Positions 17,316 through 25,023 of a DNA stretch of 64,000 nt are shown piece by piece. This stretch comes from Sneathiella sp. P13V-1 (GTDB lineage Bacteria > Pseudomonadota > Alphaproteobacteria > Sneathiellales > Sneathiellaceae): the NCBI RefSeq assembly GCF_015143595.1, contig NZ_WYEU01000001.1:1364001-1428000 (forward strand). Reading direction: 5' to 3'. Under the pieces are notes generated by a model. That model saw only the letters and a program-made list of their open reading frames with translations, was not told the DNA's origin and ran no database searches. The position numbers were made by a program, and so were the translations under genes. The stretch's first letter is position 1; the number at the start of each line of letters is the position of its first letter.

Positions 17316-17994
17316 GAGCCCTCTCCAAATTCCAATTGAAATGCTGTGCTTCAATTACCGCTTTTTCTGCAGAGCCTTCTAAAAAAGCCTTAAGGTGTTC
17401 AAACTGCCTTTGTAGATTGCAAGCTGTTGAGTTTGCTTTTGGCTCTAAAGATGCTTTAACTTCAAGATGCCCTTCAGCTTGCGGCTTCTTTTGTAGAAGG
17501 ATTGCGCAGACGCCGGTGTTCTTTTCCTTATCTTCAAATTCAGCAAATACTTCGGGCAGCGGTATGTCGACATATACCAAAAGAACGGGTTTATCCGGGA
17601 AGGTGTCAAGAAGTGAAAATGCCTCTGTCAGCCCCATGGCAAAGGTGTCCGCGCCCGCCGCGATGACGCTTTGCATTTCTTTCAGCTTCCATGCAATGGA
17701 TAATACGCCGGGTACGGCATTGTGGACTGAAAGACTGAAATTCATAGGGGAAAGTGCTTCCCCTTTGCAGATTTCTTCCAGTATCTGAAGTGACCTTTTT
17801 TCATCTCCATAGCGCGAAGCGAAGACAATGAGCGGACTGTTCGCTGTTTTGTCTTTCATCAGGCAGCCAGCGAGTTGGCCAAAAACCCCCAGTCGCCGTC
17901 GAGCTGAAGCGGGGAGAGCTTTTGTGTCCAAAGTTTCTAGTGACTGTTCGTTTGCGGGCGCAATCATGCCCCAATCAGATACACATACACGCAT
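17308..17994 (-). CDS. Short ketosynthase-like protein, ApeC-like (possible chain-length factor)
   Basis: Protein of 228 residues resembling only the N-terminal half of a beta-ketoacyl synthase (for example the IAAGADTFAMGLTEAF stretch that parallels the AGGAE/VGGAD region of real ketosynthases). At the place of the active-site cysteine it reads NFSLSVHNAVPGVL, so Cys is absent, and the two C-terminal histidine motifs are missing because the protein is half length. It may be the non-catalytic partner of the ApeO-like ketosynthase, as ApeC is in related clusters. Partnership is inferred from gene order, not shown. Confidence 0.8.
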   Translation of the reverse strand: MRVCVSDWGMIAPANEQSLETLDTKALPASARRRLGVFGQLAGCLMKDKTANSPLIVFASRYGDEKRSLQILEEICKGEALSPMNFSLSVHNAVPGVLSIAWKLKEMQSVIAAGADTFAMGLTEAFSLLDTFPDKPVLLVYVDIPLPEVFAEFEDKEKNTGVCAILLQKKPQAEGHLEVKASLEPKANSTACNLQRQFEHLKAFLEGSAEKAVIEAQHFNWNLERAHG

Positions 17995-18006
17995 ATTGTG
18001 GCTCTT

Positions 18007-18432
18007 TTACTTGGCCTTTTCTACAGCCAACCCGAGTTTTGTCACCAAATCTCTTTCAAGCAGTTCAACCCATCTGTTGTAACGGTGATGAATAATTCCA
18101 TTGCTTGCTTTTAGGTTGTAACTATCAAGATATGAGATTGAGAATTTGGTTTCTGTGTAATTTAAATTAACGCGCGCGTTGTGTTTTGTCGTGCCAACTT
18201 TGCCGATCATATGGCCCGGTTTCACATCTTCAAAGATCCAGCCGCGATTGGCCCCGATCATTTTAATCTCATCTTTTACGGTGCTAAGAGGTAAAACTGC
18301 AGACGTTGCAAAGGATTGATTGTCGACATTATAGATTGGTTTTGTAACACAGGCAGCAAGAGTGCTGATTACCACTACAGATACTGCGAGTCGAATAGAC
18401 AAATTCTTTTTGCTTACGATGCTACTTATCAT
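18007..18432 (-). CDS. Small lipoprotein of unknown function, first gene of the aryl polyene operon
   Basis: Protein of 141 residues with a lipoprotein signal: hydrophobic LAVSVVVISTLAAC with the lipobox cysteine near residue 28. The mature part contains IGANRGWIFEDVKPG and a C-terminal charged helix; I do not recognise a family with known function. It is the first minus-strand gene of the operon (12 bases before the ketosynthase-like gene) and faces the divergent phosphopantetheinyl transferase gene across 77 bases. The region is visibly more A+T rich than the housekeeping genes. Confidence 0.75.
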   Translation of the reverse strand: MISSIVSKKNLSIRLAVSVVVISTLAACVTKPIYNVDNQSFATSAVLPLSTVKDEIKMIGANRGWIFEDVKPGHMIGKVGTTKHNARVNLNYTETKFSISYLDSYNLKASNGIIHHRYNRWVELLERDLVTKLGLAVEKAK

Positions 18433-18509
18433 ATTATTCCCCCCGAACTGAAAGCCAGCGTACTAATTCAATTTGTCTACATCATCTGATTGGAATTTCA
18501 TACTCTAAA
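18433..18509. promoter_or_regulatory. Divergent intergenic region, presumed aryl polyene operon promoter
   Basis: These 77 bases separate the first gene of the minus-strand operon from the plus-strand phosphopantetheinyl transferase gene, so promoters for both should lie here or just inside the genes. The stretch is A+T rich; I cannot identify convincing -35/-10 pairs or an operator by eye. Confidence 0.45.
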
Positions 18510-19097
18510 ATGAATAATTTTCCTGTTTTATTTTTGATGAATGTGGAAAGCGAAATTCCCATTTCGGTTCAGGGAATTTACGTTTCTGATGCGGACATTG
18601 AGTACTGCTCAAAGTATAAAAATGAACAGCGGCAAACTCAATCGATACTTGTCAGAAAATTGGTCCGAGAAGGTTTGTTTCAGGCAACTGGCCTTGGGCA
18701 TGATTGCTGGGAGATTAAAATCGGTGACAATGGAGGCAGATATGCCCAATCCAGTGACGGTAAGATTTTGCAGCTCAGTTTTTCTCACAGTTCGGCGCAT
18801 TACGCTGTTGCAATTCACAGTGACGCTGTAGGGGTTGATGTGGAAGAAATCAAAATTGGCCGCCCCTGGGAGAAAATGCAAACCTATTTTGAGAGGCCTG
18901 CAGGACTTCCACCCTATAAGACACAACTGGAATTCTTGAAGGGTTGGACGGCTTACGAGGCGGGTTTGAAGTATAGGAGTGCCTCAAATGACCCTGTTCT
19001 TTTTCATCATGTCTATCCTTCTGATACTGCAGTCGTCTGCCTTGCGGTGAGGGAGAGGACGAAGAACGTCCCAGCGACAATAGTAATCGTAAAATAG
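18510..19097 (+). CDS. Sfp-type 4'-phosphopantetheinyl transferase-like protein
   Basis: Protein of 195 residues related to Sfp/AcpT enzymes. The substrate segment LSFSHSSAHYAVAI and the Mg-binding GVDVEEI (Asp and Glu, near residue 110) are present. The second signature, usually W-x-x-K-E-A, reads GWTAYEAGLKY: the metal-site Glu is kept but Lys is replaced by Tyr. It would attach phosphopantetheine from CoA to the serine of the two aryl polyene carrier proteins. It is transcribed divergently from that operon. The start lacks a clear ribosome-binding site; an ATG at 18537 is the alternative. Confidence 0.75.
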   Translation: MNNFPVLFLMNVESEIPISVQGIYVSDADIEYCSKYKNEQRQTQSILVRKLVREGLFQATGLGHDCWEIKIGDNGGRYAQSSDGKILQLSFSHSSAHYAVAIHSDAVGVDVEEIKIGRPWEKMQTYFERPAGLPPYKTQLEFLKGWTAYEAGLKYRSASNDPVLFHHVYPSDTAVVCLAVRERTKNVPATIVIVK

Positions 19098-19196
19098 AAT
19101 ATTCTTCTGCTTTGAATAAGATTTGCCTCAATTAAACAATAATTTACCATATAAACTTAATGTGCATGTAAAGTAGGGGAACTTATAGAGGTACAA

Positions 19197-20585
19197 ATGG
19201 GAGACAATGAAGCAAGCGTTGTCGCGGAAATCGCTGGCAAAGTAGGGGAGCTGGGTGTGTCTGCAGCAGATATTGCAGGGCAAGTATCTGAGGTTGCGGC
19301 AAGAAGCCAACGGCAAATGGAGACAATTCAGCAGCTATCATCTCAAGCAGAAGACATGGTCGCCACCAATAAAGAGATTGCGGCCAACATCACCCACACA
19401 AAACAAACGGCAGAAAGTGTTATCGGGGCAGTTTCTTCTGCGACGACAAGTGTAGCCGACGCTGTAAAAGATATTCATCAGCTTGTTGAAGGTGTTGAAG
19501 GTATGGAGCAACGCTTGTCTCGCTTAAGTGAGGCGTTGAGCGGTGTTGCCAAGGTCGCGAGTGATATTGAGAAGATCGCAAGTCAGACGAACTTGCTGGC
19601 ATTAAATGCGACGATTGAAGCCGCAAGAGCCGGGGATGCTGGTAAGGGATTTGCAGTGGTGGCAAGTGAGGTGAAAGCACTTGCTGATGAGACAAGAAAA
19701 GCCACCGTGGAAATCGCCGAAACCGTTGGTGAACTCACGGGTCAAGTTTCACAGATTCAAAGTGAAGGACATCGTAATAAGGAAAAGGCGCTGTCTGCTG
19801 AAGAAGGTACCGGGAAAATCTCCGGTACGTTTGAGCAACTCCAAACCAATCTTCAAGAGATCAATAATAATATTGGTAACGTGCATGATGTCGCTGACAA
19901 AAACTATGGTCAGTGCAAGGACGTAGTAAAGAAGCTCGACACTGTACTGGGAAGGGTGCGAGATAACTCAAAAAACCTCCAGTCCGCAGACGATAGCGCC
20001 TCCTCATTGCTTAAAATGAGTGAGGGGTTGTTTGAGTTGTTGGCAAGAACTGATTATGAAACCGAAGATACCCTCCTCATAAAAGAGGTTCAGGGACGAG
20101 CCTCTCGCATTTCAGAAATTTTTGAAAATGCGGTGACATCAGGGGTGATATCAGAAGCTGACCTGTTTGATGAAAACTATGTTGATATTGCCGGAACTGA
20201 CCCCGTCCAGAAAATGACAGCGTATATTTCTTTCGTTGATAAGGTCCTCCCGGAAATTCAAGAGCCGGCATTGGAGTTGGGGGATAATATTGTTTTCTGT
20301 GCCGCAGTAGATCGAAATGCGTTTTTGCCGACACACAATAACAAATTCTCCCAACCGCAGAAGCCTGGGGAATATGATTGGAACATGGCGAATAGTCGAA
20401 ACCGGAGAATCTTTGATGACAGAACCGGCCTATCCGCAGCGCAAAATACCAAACCATTTCTTCTTCAAACATACCGTCGTGACATGGGCGGAGGAAATTT
20501 TGTGGTCATGAAAGATTTAAGTGCGCCGATCTCTGTAAATGGACGCCATTGGGGCGGACTTCGATTGGCTTACAAACCAAAATAG
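19197..20585 (+). CDS. Soluble methyl-accepting chemotaxis protein with C-terminal sensory domain
   Basis: Chemoreceptor of 462 residues with no signal or membrane segment, so cytoplasmic. The coiled-coil signalling domain fills residues about 10-270 with the hairpin tip [18 protein letters not shown] near residue 130, followed by the conserved [17 protein letters not shown]. Residues about 300-462 form a C-terminal domain ending in a WGGLRLAY stretch seen in Cache-like C-terminal domains of some proteobacterial transducers. It should signal to CheA in the cell interior. The start has GAGG five bases upstream. It is a stand-alone gene followed by the porin. Confidence 0.87.
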   Translation: MGDNEASVVAEIAGKVGELGVSAADIAGQVSEVAARSQRQMETIQQLSSQAEDMVATNKEIAANITHTKQTAESVIGAVSSATTSVADAVKDIHQLVEGVEGMEQRLSRLSEALSGVAKVASDIEKIASQTNLLALNATIEAARAGDAGKGFAVVASEVKALADETRKATVEIAETVGELTGQVSQIQSEGHRNKEKALSAEEGTGKISGTFEQLQTNLQEINNNIGNVHDVADKNYGQCKDVVKKLDTVLGRVRDNSKNLQSADDSASSLLKMSEGLFELLARTDYETEDTLLIKEVQGRASRISEIFENAVTSGVISEADLFDENYVDIAGTDPVQKMTAYISFVDKVLPEIQEPALELGDNIVFCAAVDRNAFLPTHNNKFSQPQKPGEYDWNMANSRNRRIFDDRTGLSAAQNTKPFLLQTYRRDMGGGNFVVMKDLSAPISVNGRHWGGLRLAYKPK

Positions 20586-20814
20586 CACACACAAGCCTTT
20601 TTGATCTTGTTCAATCAGTTAGTCGCCCTATTTGTAACGTTGCGCACACTAATCACGAAGTTTTGAAGTCAGAAAAGTGCAGTGTGATCTACGTCACTTC
20701 AAATGTTTGTCATCGGTTGTGTACATAAATCACATCTAATTGGATTTTTATCTGATTGGTGAGTTCCCTCATACACATGTTTTGCTCTTCTTGTTGGGCG
20801 AAATGGAGATTGAA
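20586..20814 (+). promoter_or_regulatory. Porin upstream region
   Basis: This 229-base gap holds a CRP-like palindrome (20683-20698) and an FNR-like TTGAT-N4-TTCAA at 20601-20614 that matches the TTGAT-N4-ATCAA consensus imperfectly. It probably carries the porin promoter. No gene seen. Confidence 0.45.
20683..20698 (+). promoter_or_regulatory. CRP-like operator candidate upstream of porin
   Basis: TGTGA-TCTACG-TCACT matches the CRP/Vfr-type consensus TGTGA-N6-TCACA at nine of ten positions. It lies 117 bases upstream of the porin start. Assignment to a CRP/FNR-family regulator is by resemblance only. Confidence 0.5.
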
Positions 20815-22026
20815 ATGAAAAAAGTGATCTTGGGCACAACAGCTTTGGTAGCTGCGACTGCTCTCACAGCAGGCACTGCTTCTGCTGCTGAAAAAATCAA
20901 ATTGGGTCTTGGTGGTTATCTGCAAACTTCTTTTATTGTTGCTGATTACGACAACGACACAGATCAGCTTCCAACTGATATCCGTCACGAAGGCGAAGTA
21001 TTCTTCTTGGGTTCCACAACTCTGGATAATGGCCTGACATTCGGTGTGAACATTCAGCTTGAAGCCCGCGCGACAGGCGACCAGGTAGACGAAACATATA
21101 TGTATGTTTCCGGTAACTTTGGTCGTATCAATATCGGTTCTGAAAACTCTGCTGATTACCTCATGCATTTTGGTGCACCATCACCAGTACCAGCATGGTC
21201 AGTAAACGATAACAACGCAAATGCTTCCGGTTTTGATGCGCCATCAACTCCGTCTACTGCAGTTAGCGATGCTGATAAAATCACTTACTTCACACCACGC
21301 TTTGCAGGTTTCCAGTTGGGTGCTTCTTTCACTCCAGATGCTGATGAAGAAACTGGTACAGGCGCGAGCCCATACGCACCAATCAAAGACGAAGGTGCTG
21401 CTGATGAAGCATATTCCTTCGGTGCAAACTACAGCAATTCTTTTGGTGGCGTAGCATTGAAAGCGTCTCTGGGTTACCAGCTGACGACACGCTCAGATAC
21501 GACAACTACTACAACAGCAAACACAACATACACAATCACTGACGGTGCTGCAGCTACGGTTGTAACTGTAAACTCCAACGGCGAAATCGTAAGCATCACA
21601 GATGCTGACGGTGTTGTAACTGCTGGTGGTGCAACAACTACAACTACGACAAACAACGAAGACACAGATGAGTTTTCTGCAGGTCTGACGCTTGGCGTTG
21701 CTGGTTTTGATTTTGGTGGTTCCTACAAATATACTGACAACCTGTCAGGCGTGGACGATCGTGAGCGTCACGATTGGGCCTTGGGTGTGACTTATGGTCA
21801 GGGTCCATGGAAAATCGGCGTACAGTACGCTGGTGCTGAAGAGGATGGTGACACAGCCGCTGAAGAAGGCGAACTGCACGCATTCGTCGTTGGTGGTCAG
21901 TATGTTCTTGGACCAGGCATCACTGCATTCGGCGGTGTTCAGTACTGGAGCGGTGAAGATGCGCTTGAAGGTTCCGAAGGTGAAGATGCAACAATCTTCT
22001 TCGTAGGTACTGCGCTGTCCTTCTAA
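20815..22026 (+). CDS. Outer-membrane porin
   Basis: General porin-type beta-barrel of about 403 residues. A signal peptide (MKKVILGTTALVAATALTAG, cleaved after TASAA) is followed by alternating strands such as KIKLGLGGYLQTSFIVAD and FGRINIGSENSADYLMHFG, and the chain ends with a C-terminal phenylalanine (GTALSF), the usual barrel-assembly signal. It allows diffusion of small solutes through the outer membrane. A threonine-rich stretch in the middle (coded by about 21480-21670) is probably a surface loop. The ATG at 20815 has GGAG upstream and begins the signal peptide; the frame is open further upstream to 20740 but that part lacks signal features. A strong terminator follows. Confidence 0.9.
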   Translation: MKKVILGTTALVAATALTAGTASAAEKIKLGLGGYLQTSFIVADYDNDTDQLPTDIRHEGEVFFLGSTTLDNGLTFGVNIQLEARATGDQVDETYMYVSGNFGRINIGSENSADYLMHFGAPSPVPAWSVNDNNANASGFDAPSTPSTAVSDADKITYFTPRFAGFQLGASFTPDADEETGTGASPYAPIKDEGAADEAYSFGANYSNSFGGVALKASLGYQLTTRSDTTTTTTANTTYTITDGAAATVVTVNSNGEIVSITDADGVVTAGGATTTTTTNNEDTDEFSAGLTLGVAGFDFGGSYKYTDNLSGVDDRERHDWALGVTYGQGPWKIGVQYAGAEEDGDTAAEEGELHAFVVGGQYVLGPGITAFGGVQYWSGEDALEGSEGEDATIFFVGTALSF

Positions 22027-22054
22027 TTTGAAGGTTGCCTTTACTGGCATTGAA

Positions 22055-22079
22055 AAGGCGGGCATTGCCCGCCTTTTTT
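22055..22079 (+). terminator. Rho-independent terminator after porin
   Basis: A perfect 9-bp stem AAGGCGGGC/GCCCGCCTT with a 3-base loop is followed by a T run. It ends the porin transcript. Confidence 0.93.
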
Positions 22080-22099
22080 GTTGTCTTCCTTAAGGAACT

Positions 22100-23305
22100 C
22101 TAAGCGCCCTCTTTACCCACAATAGTCAATGAACAGACATTTTGATGGGGGAAGCCACCCAGATTGTGGGTCATGCCAAAGACAGGGTCCTCATCGCGTT
22201 GACGTTCACCTGCGCGTCCATTCATCTGCAGATACATTTCGTAAATCATGCGAATGCCGGATGCCCCAATGGGATGGCCAAAGCATTTAAGGCCGCCATC
22301 AATCTGGCAGGGGATTTTGCCGTCCGCATCGAAGAACCCGTCCATAATATCGTGAACGGCACGCCCTTCTTCTGAAATAAAGAGATCCTCCATGGTCACC
22401 AGTTCGGTGATGGAGAAGCAGTCGTGAACCTCAAACATGCTGATCTGCTCACGCGGCTTTGTAATACCGGCTTCTTTATAGGCTCGCTCCGCGGCGGCAC
22501 GGGTGGTTACAAAATGACTGCCATCCCAGCTGTTATGTTGGGCTTCGCGGCCGTTTGAGGCGGAAAGCTGCATGGCCTTAACGGTGACCAGATCTTTCTT
22601 ACCCAATGATTTTGCAATCTCAGGTGTAGTGACGATCGCAACCGCAGATCCATCGCTTACCCCGCAGCAGTCAAATAGACCCAGGGGTTCTGCAATCATT
22701 GGCGCGTTCATCACCTTATCTTCATCGATCTTATTACGAAGATGCGCCTTTGGATTTTTGGAGCCATTTTCGTGGCTTTTTACTGAGATGTGGGCCATGG
22801 CACGTTTAAGATCTTTGGCGTCCACCTTGTGTTTCGCAGAATATGCCGAGGCAAGCTGTGCAAAAGATCCGGGAGCTGATGCGTTCGCCCAGAACAGATC
22901 GTTGACACTACCGCGCCCCCGTTGAGGCAGGCCGCCATAGCCTGTGTCTTTCAGTTTCTCAACGCCAACCGCCATGGCAATATCACAAGCGCCAGACGCC
23001 ACCGCGTAAACGGCACCGCGGAACGCTTCTGAGCCGCTGGCGCAGTAATTTTCGACGCGGGTCACTGGAATGTTAGGGAGGCGAAGAGCCATGGAAAGCG
23101 GAACTGCCGACTTACCCACATGTTGCTCCTCAATACCTGTACCAAACCACGCTGCATCAATTTGGCTTTTGTCGATGCCTGCATCTTCAATGGCTTCTAC
23201 GAATGCTTCAACGATCAGGTCTTCCGCATTGTCATTCCATCTTTCACCAAATTTGGAACATCCCATTCCCAGGATGGCCACTTTATCCTTGATACCAGAA
23301 GCCAT
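22100..23305 (-). CDS. SCP-x-type thiolase (acetyl-CoA acyltransferase family)
   Basis: Thiolase-superfamily enzyme of 401 residues, of the sterol-carrier-protein-x/lipid-transfer type. The nucleophilic cysteine is in ENYCASGSEAFRG (near residue 87), and the C-terminal motifs EVHDCFSITE and CFGHPIGASG supply His and Cys. It would cleave a beta-ketoacyl-CoA with CoA or catalyse a related C-C bond reaction. The ATG at 23305 has AAGGAG upstream and sits 2 bases after the stop of the HMGS-like/DUF35 fusion gene, so they form one operon; such DUF35 proteins often bind thiolase-like partners. Confidence 0.88.
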   Translation of the reverse strand: MASGIKDKVAILGMGCSKFGERWNDNAEDLIVEAFVEAIEDAGIDKSQIDAAWFGTGIEEQHVGKSAVPLSMALRLPNIPVTRVENYCASGSEAFRGAVYAVASGACDIAMAVGVEKLKDTGYGGLPQRGRGSVNDLFWANASAPGSFAQLASAYSAKHKVDAKDLKRAMAHISVKSHENGSKNPKAHLRNKIDEDKVMNAPMIAEPLGLFDCCGVSDGSAVAIVTTPEIAKSLGKKDLVTVKAMQLSASNGREAQHNSWDGSHFVTTRAAAERAYKEAGITKPREQISMFEVHDCFSITELVTMEDLFISEEGRAVHDIMDGFFDADGKIPCQIDGGLKCFGHPIGASGIRMIYEMYLQMNGRAGERQRDEDPVFGMTHNLGGFPHQNVCSLTIVGKEGA

Positions 23306-23307
23306 GA

Positions 23308-24777
23308 TCAATCTCCTTTCTGATCATTTTCAATGGGGATTGCCTTCCAGAAGTAGCGGCGGAAACCCCTTTTTGTGTCATAATCTTTTACGCGGAATAC
23401 CATTCTCATTTTCAGGCCAACAGCCAGCTCATCATCCGGATGAATATCTGTAAAATCAGCCATCAGGCGGCCGCCCCCTTCAAACTGAACCATGCCATAA
23501 CAAGCTGGTGGGTCCGGAGAGTAGGTCAAGCGGTCAGCTGTATAGGAATTAAGGGACGCAATCTTGTCAGAGAAGGGATGATCTTCCTGAGTGCCGATTT
23601 CGCCGCAATTTTCATTCACGCAGATGTTGCTTTTCGGGAATTGAACAGTGCCGCATTTTGTGCATTCGCCGCCCACCATACGCTGCGCCATATAACGGTT
23701 GCGATAATGTGTGGTGAGGCCTGTGTTTTTGTCAACTTCGGCCCTGATTCCCTGTTCCATCTGGATGCCATTGTTCAGTGCCAGGAAGCGATTGTAATTC
23801 TCGGTTTTTCGGCCGCGTGCCAAACTGCCTGTAATACCAAGCGGCTTGGGATGGCTGTTTATCTGGTCTGTAACTTCCAGAAGCAATGCGTCACAACCCT
23901 GACCAAAGCTGGCGATGAGAATTTTGTCGCCGGCAGAAGCATTTTCTAACGCCTGAACAAGCATAATGGGGGCATGGGAGGTGCCTGCCTCCCCGCAATT
24001 TTCTTGAAGGTTGTCCGCGACAGCCTCAGCGTTAATCCCTAGTTTCTTTGCGAGGCCAGCGGCAACATTTCGGGCTGCCACAGGGAAACAGAAGGTCGTA
24101 ATCTTTTCCGCTTTGGTGCCCGTTTTTTCAAGCAAGGCTTCAACTGCAGCTGGAACAATTTTCATGTAGCCTTCATCGCGGATCCAACGTTCTTCCCACG
24201 TGTAGTCATGAGATGCTTCTTCGCCGCGGAAATGATCGACAAAATCAAATGATTCAGTGTGACTACCAAGCAATGTGGCAACTGGATTACCTTCACCTAT
24301 CAGCAGGGCAGCGGCACCGTCACCTGTGGTGAGCTCAAGTGGGCTGCCTGCCTTGGTGTGACGTTTTTCTGCGGTGGTGTAAAGGATGTTGCCTGCACCG
24401 CCTTTTGCTGCCTGAATGGCGGCAATCAGTCCCGATGTTCCCGCCCGCATTGAGGATGCAAAATCCATTGTTTGAATGGAGCTGGAAAGGTTAAGCGCGT
24501 CTGCAACAATGCCTGAGTTTTGCCGATCCAGAAACGGAAAGGTTGTGGAGGCCATATAGACACCAGCAATGCCATTTTTGTCTTCAGCACTCAAGCAATC
24601 ACGGGCGGCTTCAACGGCCATGGTAACGCTATCTTCGTCCCAATTGGCAATGGAACGTTCCCCCCTCGCCAGTCCTTTGAGGCCTGGATTAAACCACGCA
24701 TGTGCCTTGAAAATCTCGTTTCGTTGAAGGCGGCTTTTGGGGATGTATCCACCATAGGCCAGAATACCAACTGCCAC
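23308..24777 (-). CDS. HMG-CoA synthase-like domain fused to DUF35 zinc-ribbon/OB-fold domain
   Basis: Protein of 489 residues. Residues 1 to about 330 have the thiolase-like fold of the HMG-CoA synthase/KAS III group (start GILAYGGYIPKSRLQR; IEKRHT-like and TTGDGAAALLIGEG blocks). Where the HMGS active-site cysteine is expected (A-C-x-A/G-G-T) it reads FASSMRAGTSGL, so Cys is not present. Residues about 370-480 are a DUF35 pair: a zinc ribbon with CTKCG and CVNENCG, then an acyl-CoA-associated OB fold with YGMVQFEGGGRLMADF. It is unlikely to be a true HMG-CoA synthase; it may be a partner or scaffold for the thiolase next to it. Biological role unknown. Confidence 0.83.
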   Translation of the reverse strand: MAVGILAYGGYIPKSRLQRNEIFKAHAWFNPGLKGLARGERSIANWDEDSVTMAVEAARDCLSAEDKNGIAGVYMASTTFPFLDRQNSGIVADALNLSSSIQTMDFASSMRAGTSGLIAAIQAAKGGAGNILYTTAEKRHTKAGSPLELTTGDGAAALLIGEGNPVATLLGSHTESFDFVDHFRGEEASHDYTWEERWIRDEGYMKIVPAAVEALLEKTGTKAEKITTFCFPVAARNVAAGLAKKLGINAEAVADNLQENCGEAGTSHAPIMLVQALENASAGDKILIASFGQGCDALLLEVTDQINSHPKPLGITGSLARGRKTENYNRFLALNNGIQMEQGIRAEVDKNTGLTTHYRNRYMAQRMVGGECTKCGTVQFPKSNICVNENCGEIGTQEDHPFSDKIASLNSYTADRLTYSPDPPACYGMVQFEGGGRLMADFTDIHPDDELAVGLKMRMVFRVKDYDTKRGFRRYFWKAIPIENDQKGD

Positions 24778-25023
24778 GTTAAATCCTCCTTATTGGGTGG
24801 TTTCGGCGCGTAGAAAGGCGTTCCAAGGGATGGATCCCATTGTTCGGCATTTGATCCGAACCACCATTTATTTTGTTATTCTTAATTAGTTCAAATCCAG
24901 AAACCAACCTAGACATCCTTGCGATAATAAGCAAGCTAATTAAATGTGGATTGTCCAACGATAATCTTTGCTAGGACGGTCCATCACGCTATAGTGGCGA
25001 AAACAAGAAAGGTGGGGCGTCAT
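24778..25023. promoter_or_regulatory. Divergent intergenic region with paired TTAATTAG/CTAATTAA motifs
   Basis: These 246 bases lie between the minus-strand fusion gene and the plus-strand MarR gene. An 8-bp inverted repeat TTAATTAG (24882-24889) and CTAATTAA (24936-24943) is present, 46 bases apart; it could mark regulator sites but is simple AT-rich sequence. No gene seen. Confidence 0.35.

Noticed and set aside
3145-18432. tRNA-Arg(CCT) as attachment site for the aryl polyene cluster as a genomic island
   Set aside because: The cluster lies on the 5' side of the tRNA gene, whereas integration normally uses the 3' end. I found no repeat of the tRNA 3' end at the far side of the cluster and no integrase gene in the window.
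21490-21660. Threonine-codon repeats in the porin as a phase-variable tandem repeat
   Set aside because: The codons are mixed (ACA, ACT, ACG) and not a clean repeat unit; the frame stays open and a loop explanation is enough.
22100-24777. Assignment of the thiolase/HMGS-like pair to a mevalonate pathway
   Set aside because: The HMGS-like domain lacks its cysteine, no HMG-CoA reductase or mevalonate kinase is nearby, and IspG at 62345 shows the host uses the MEP pathway.
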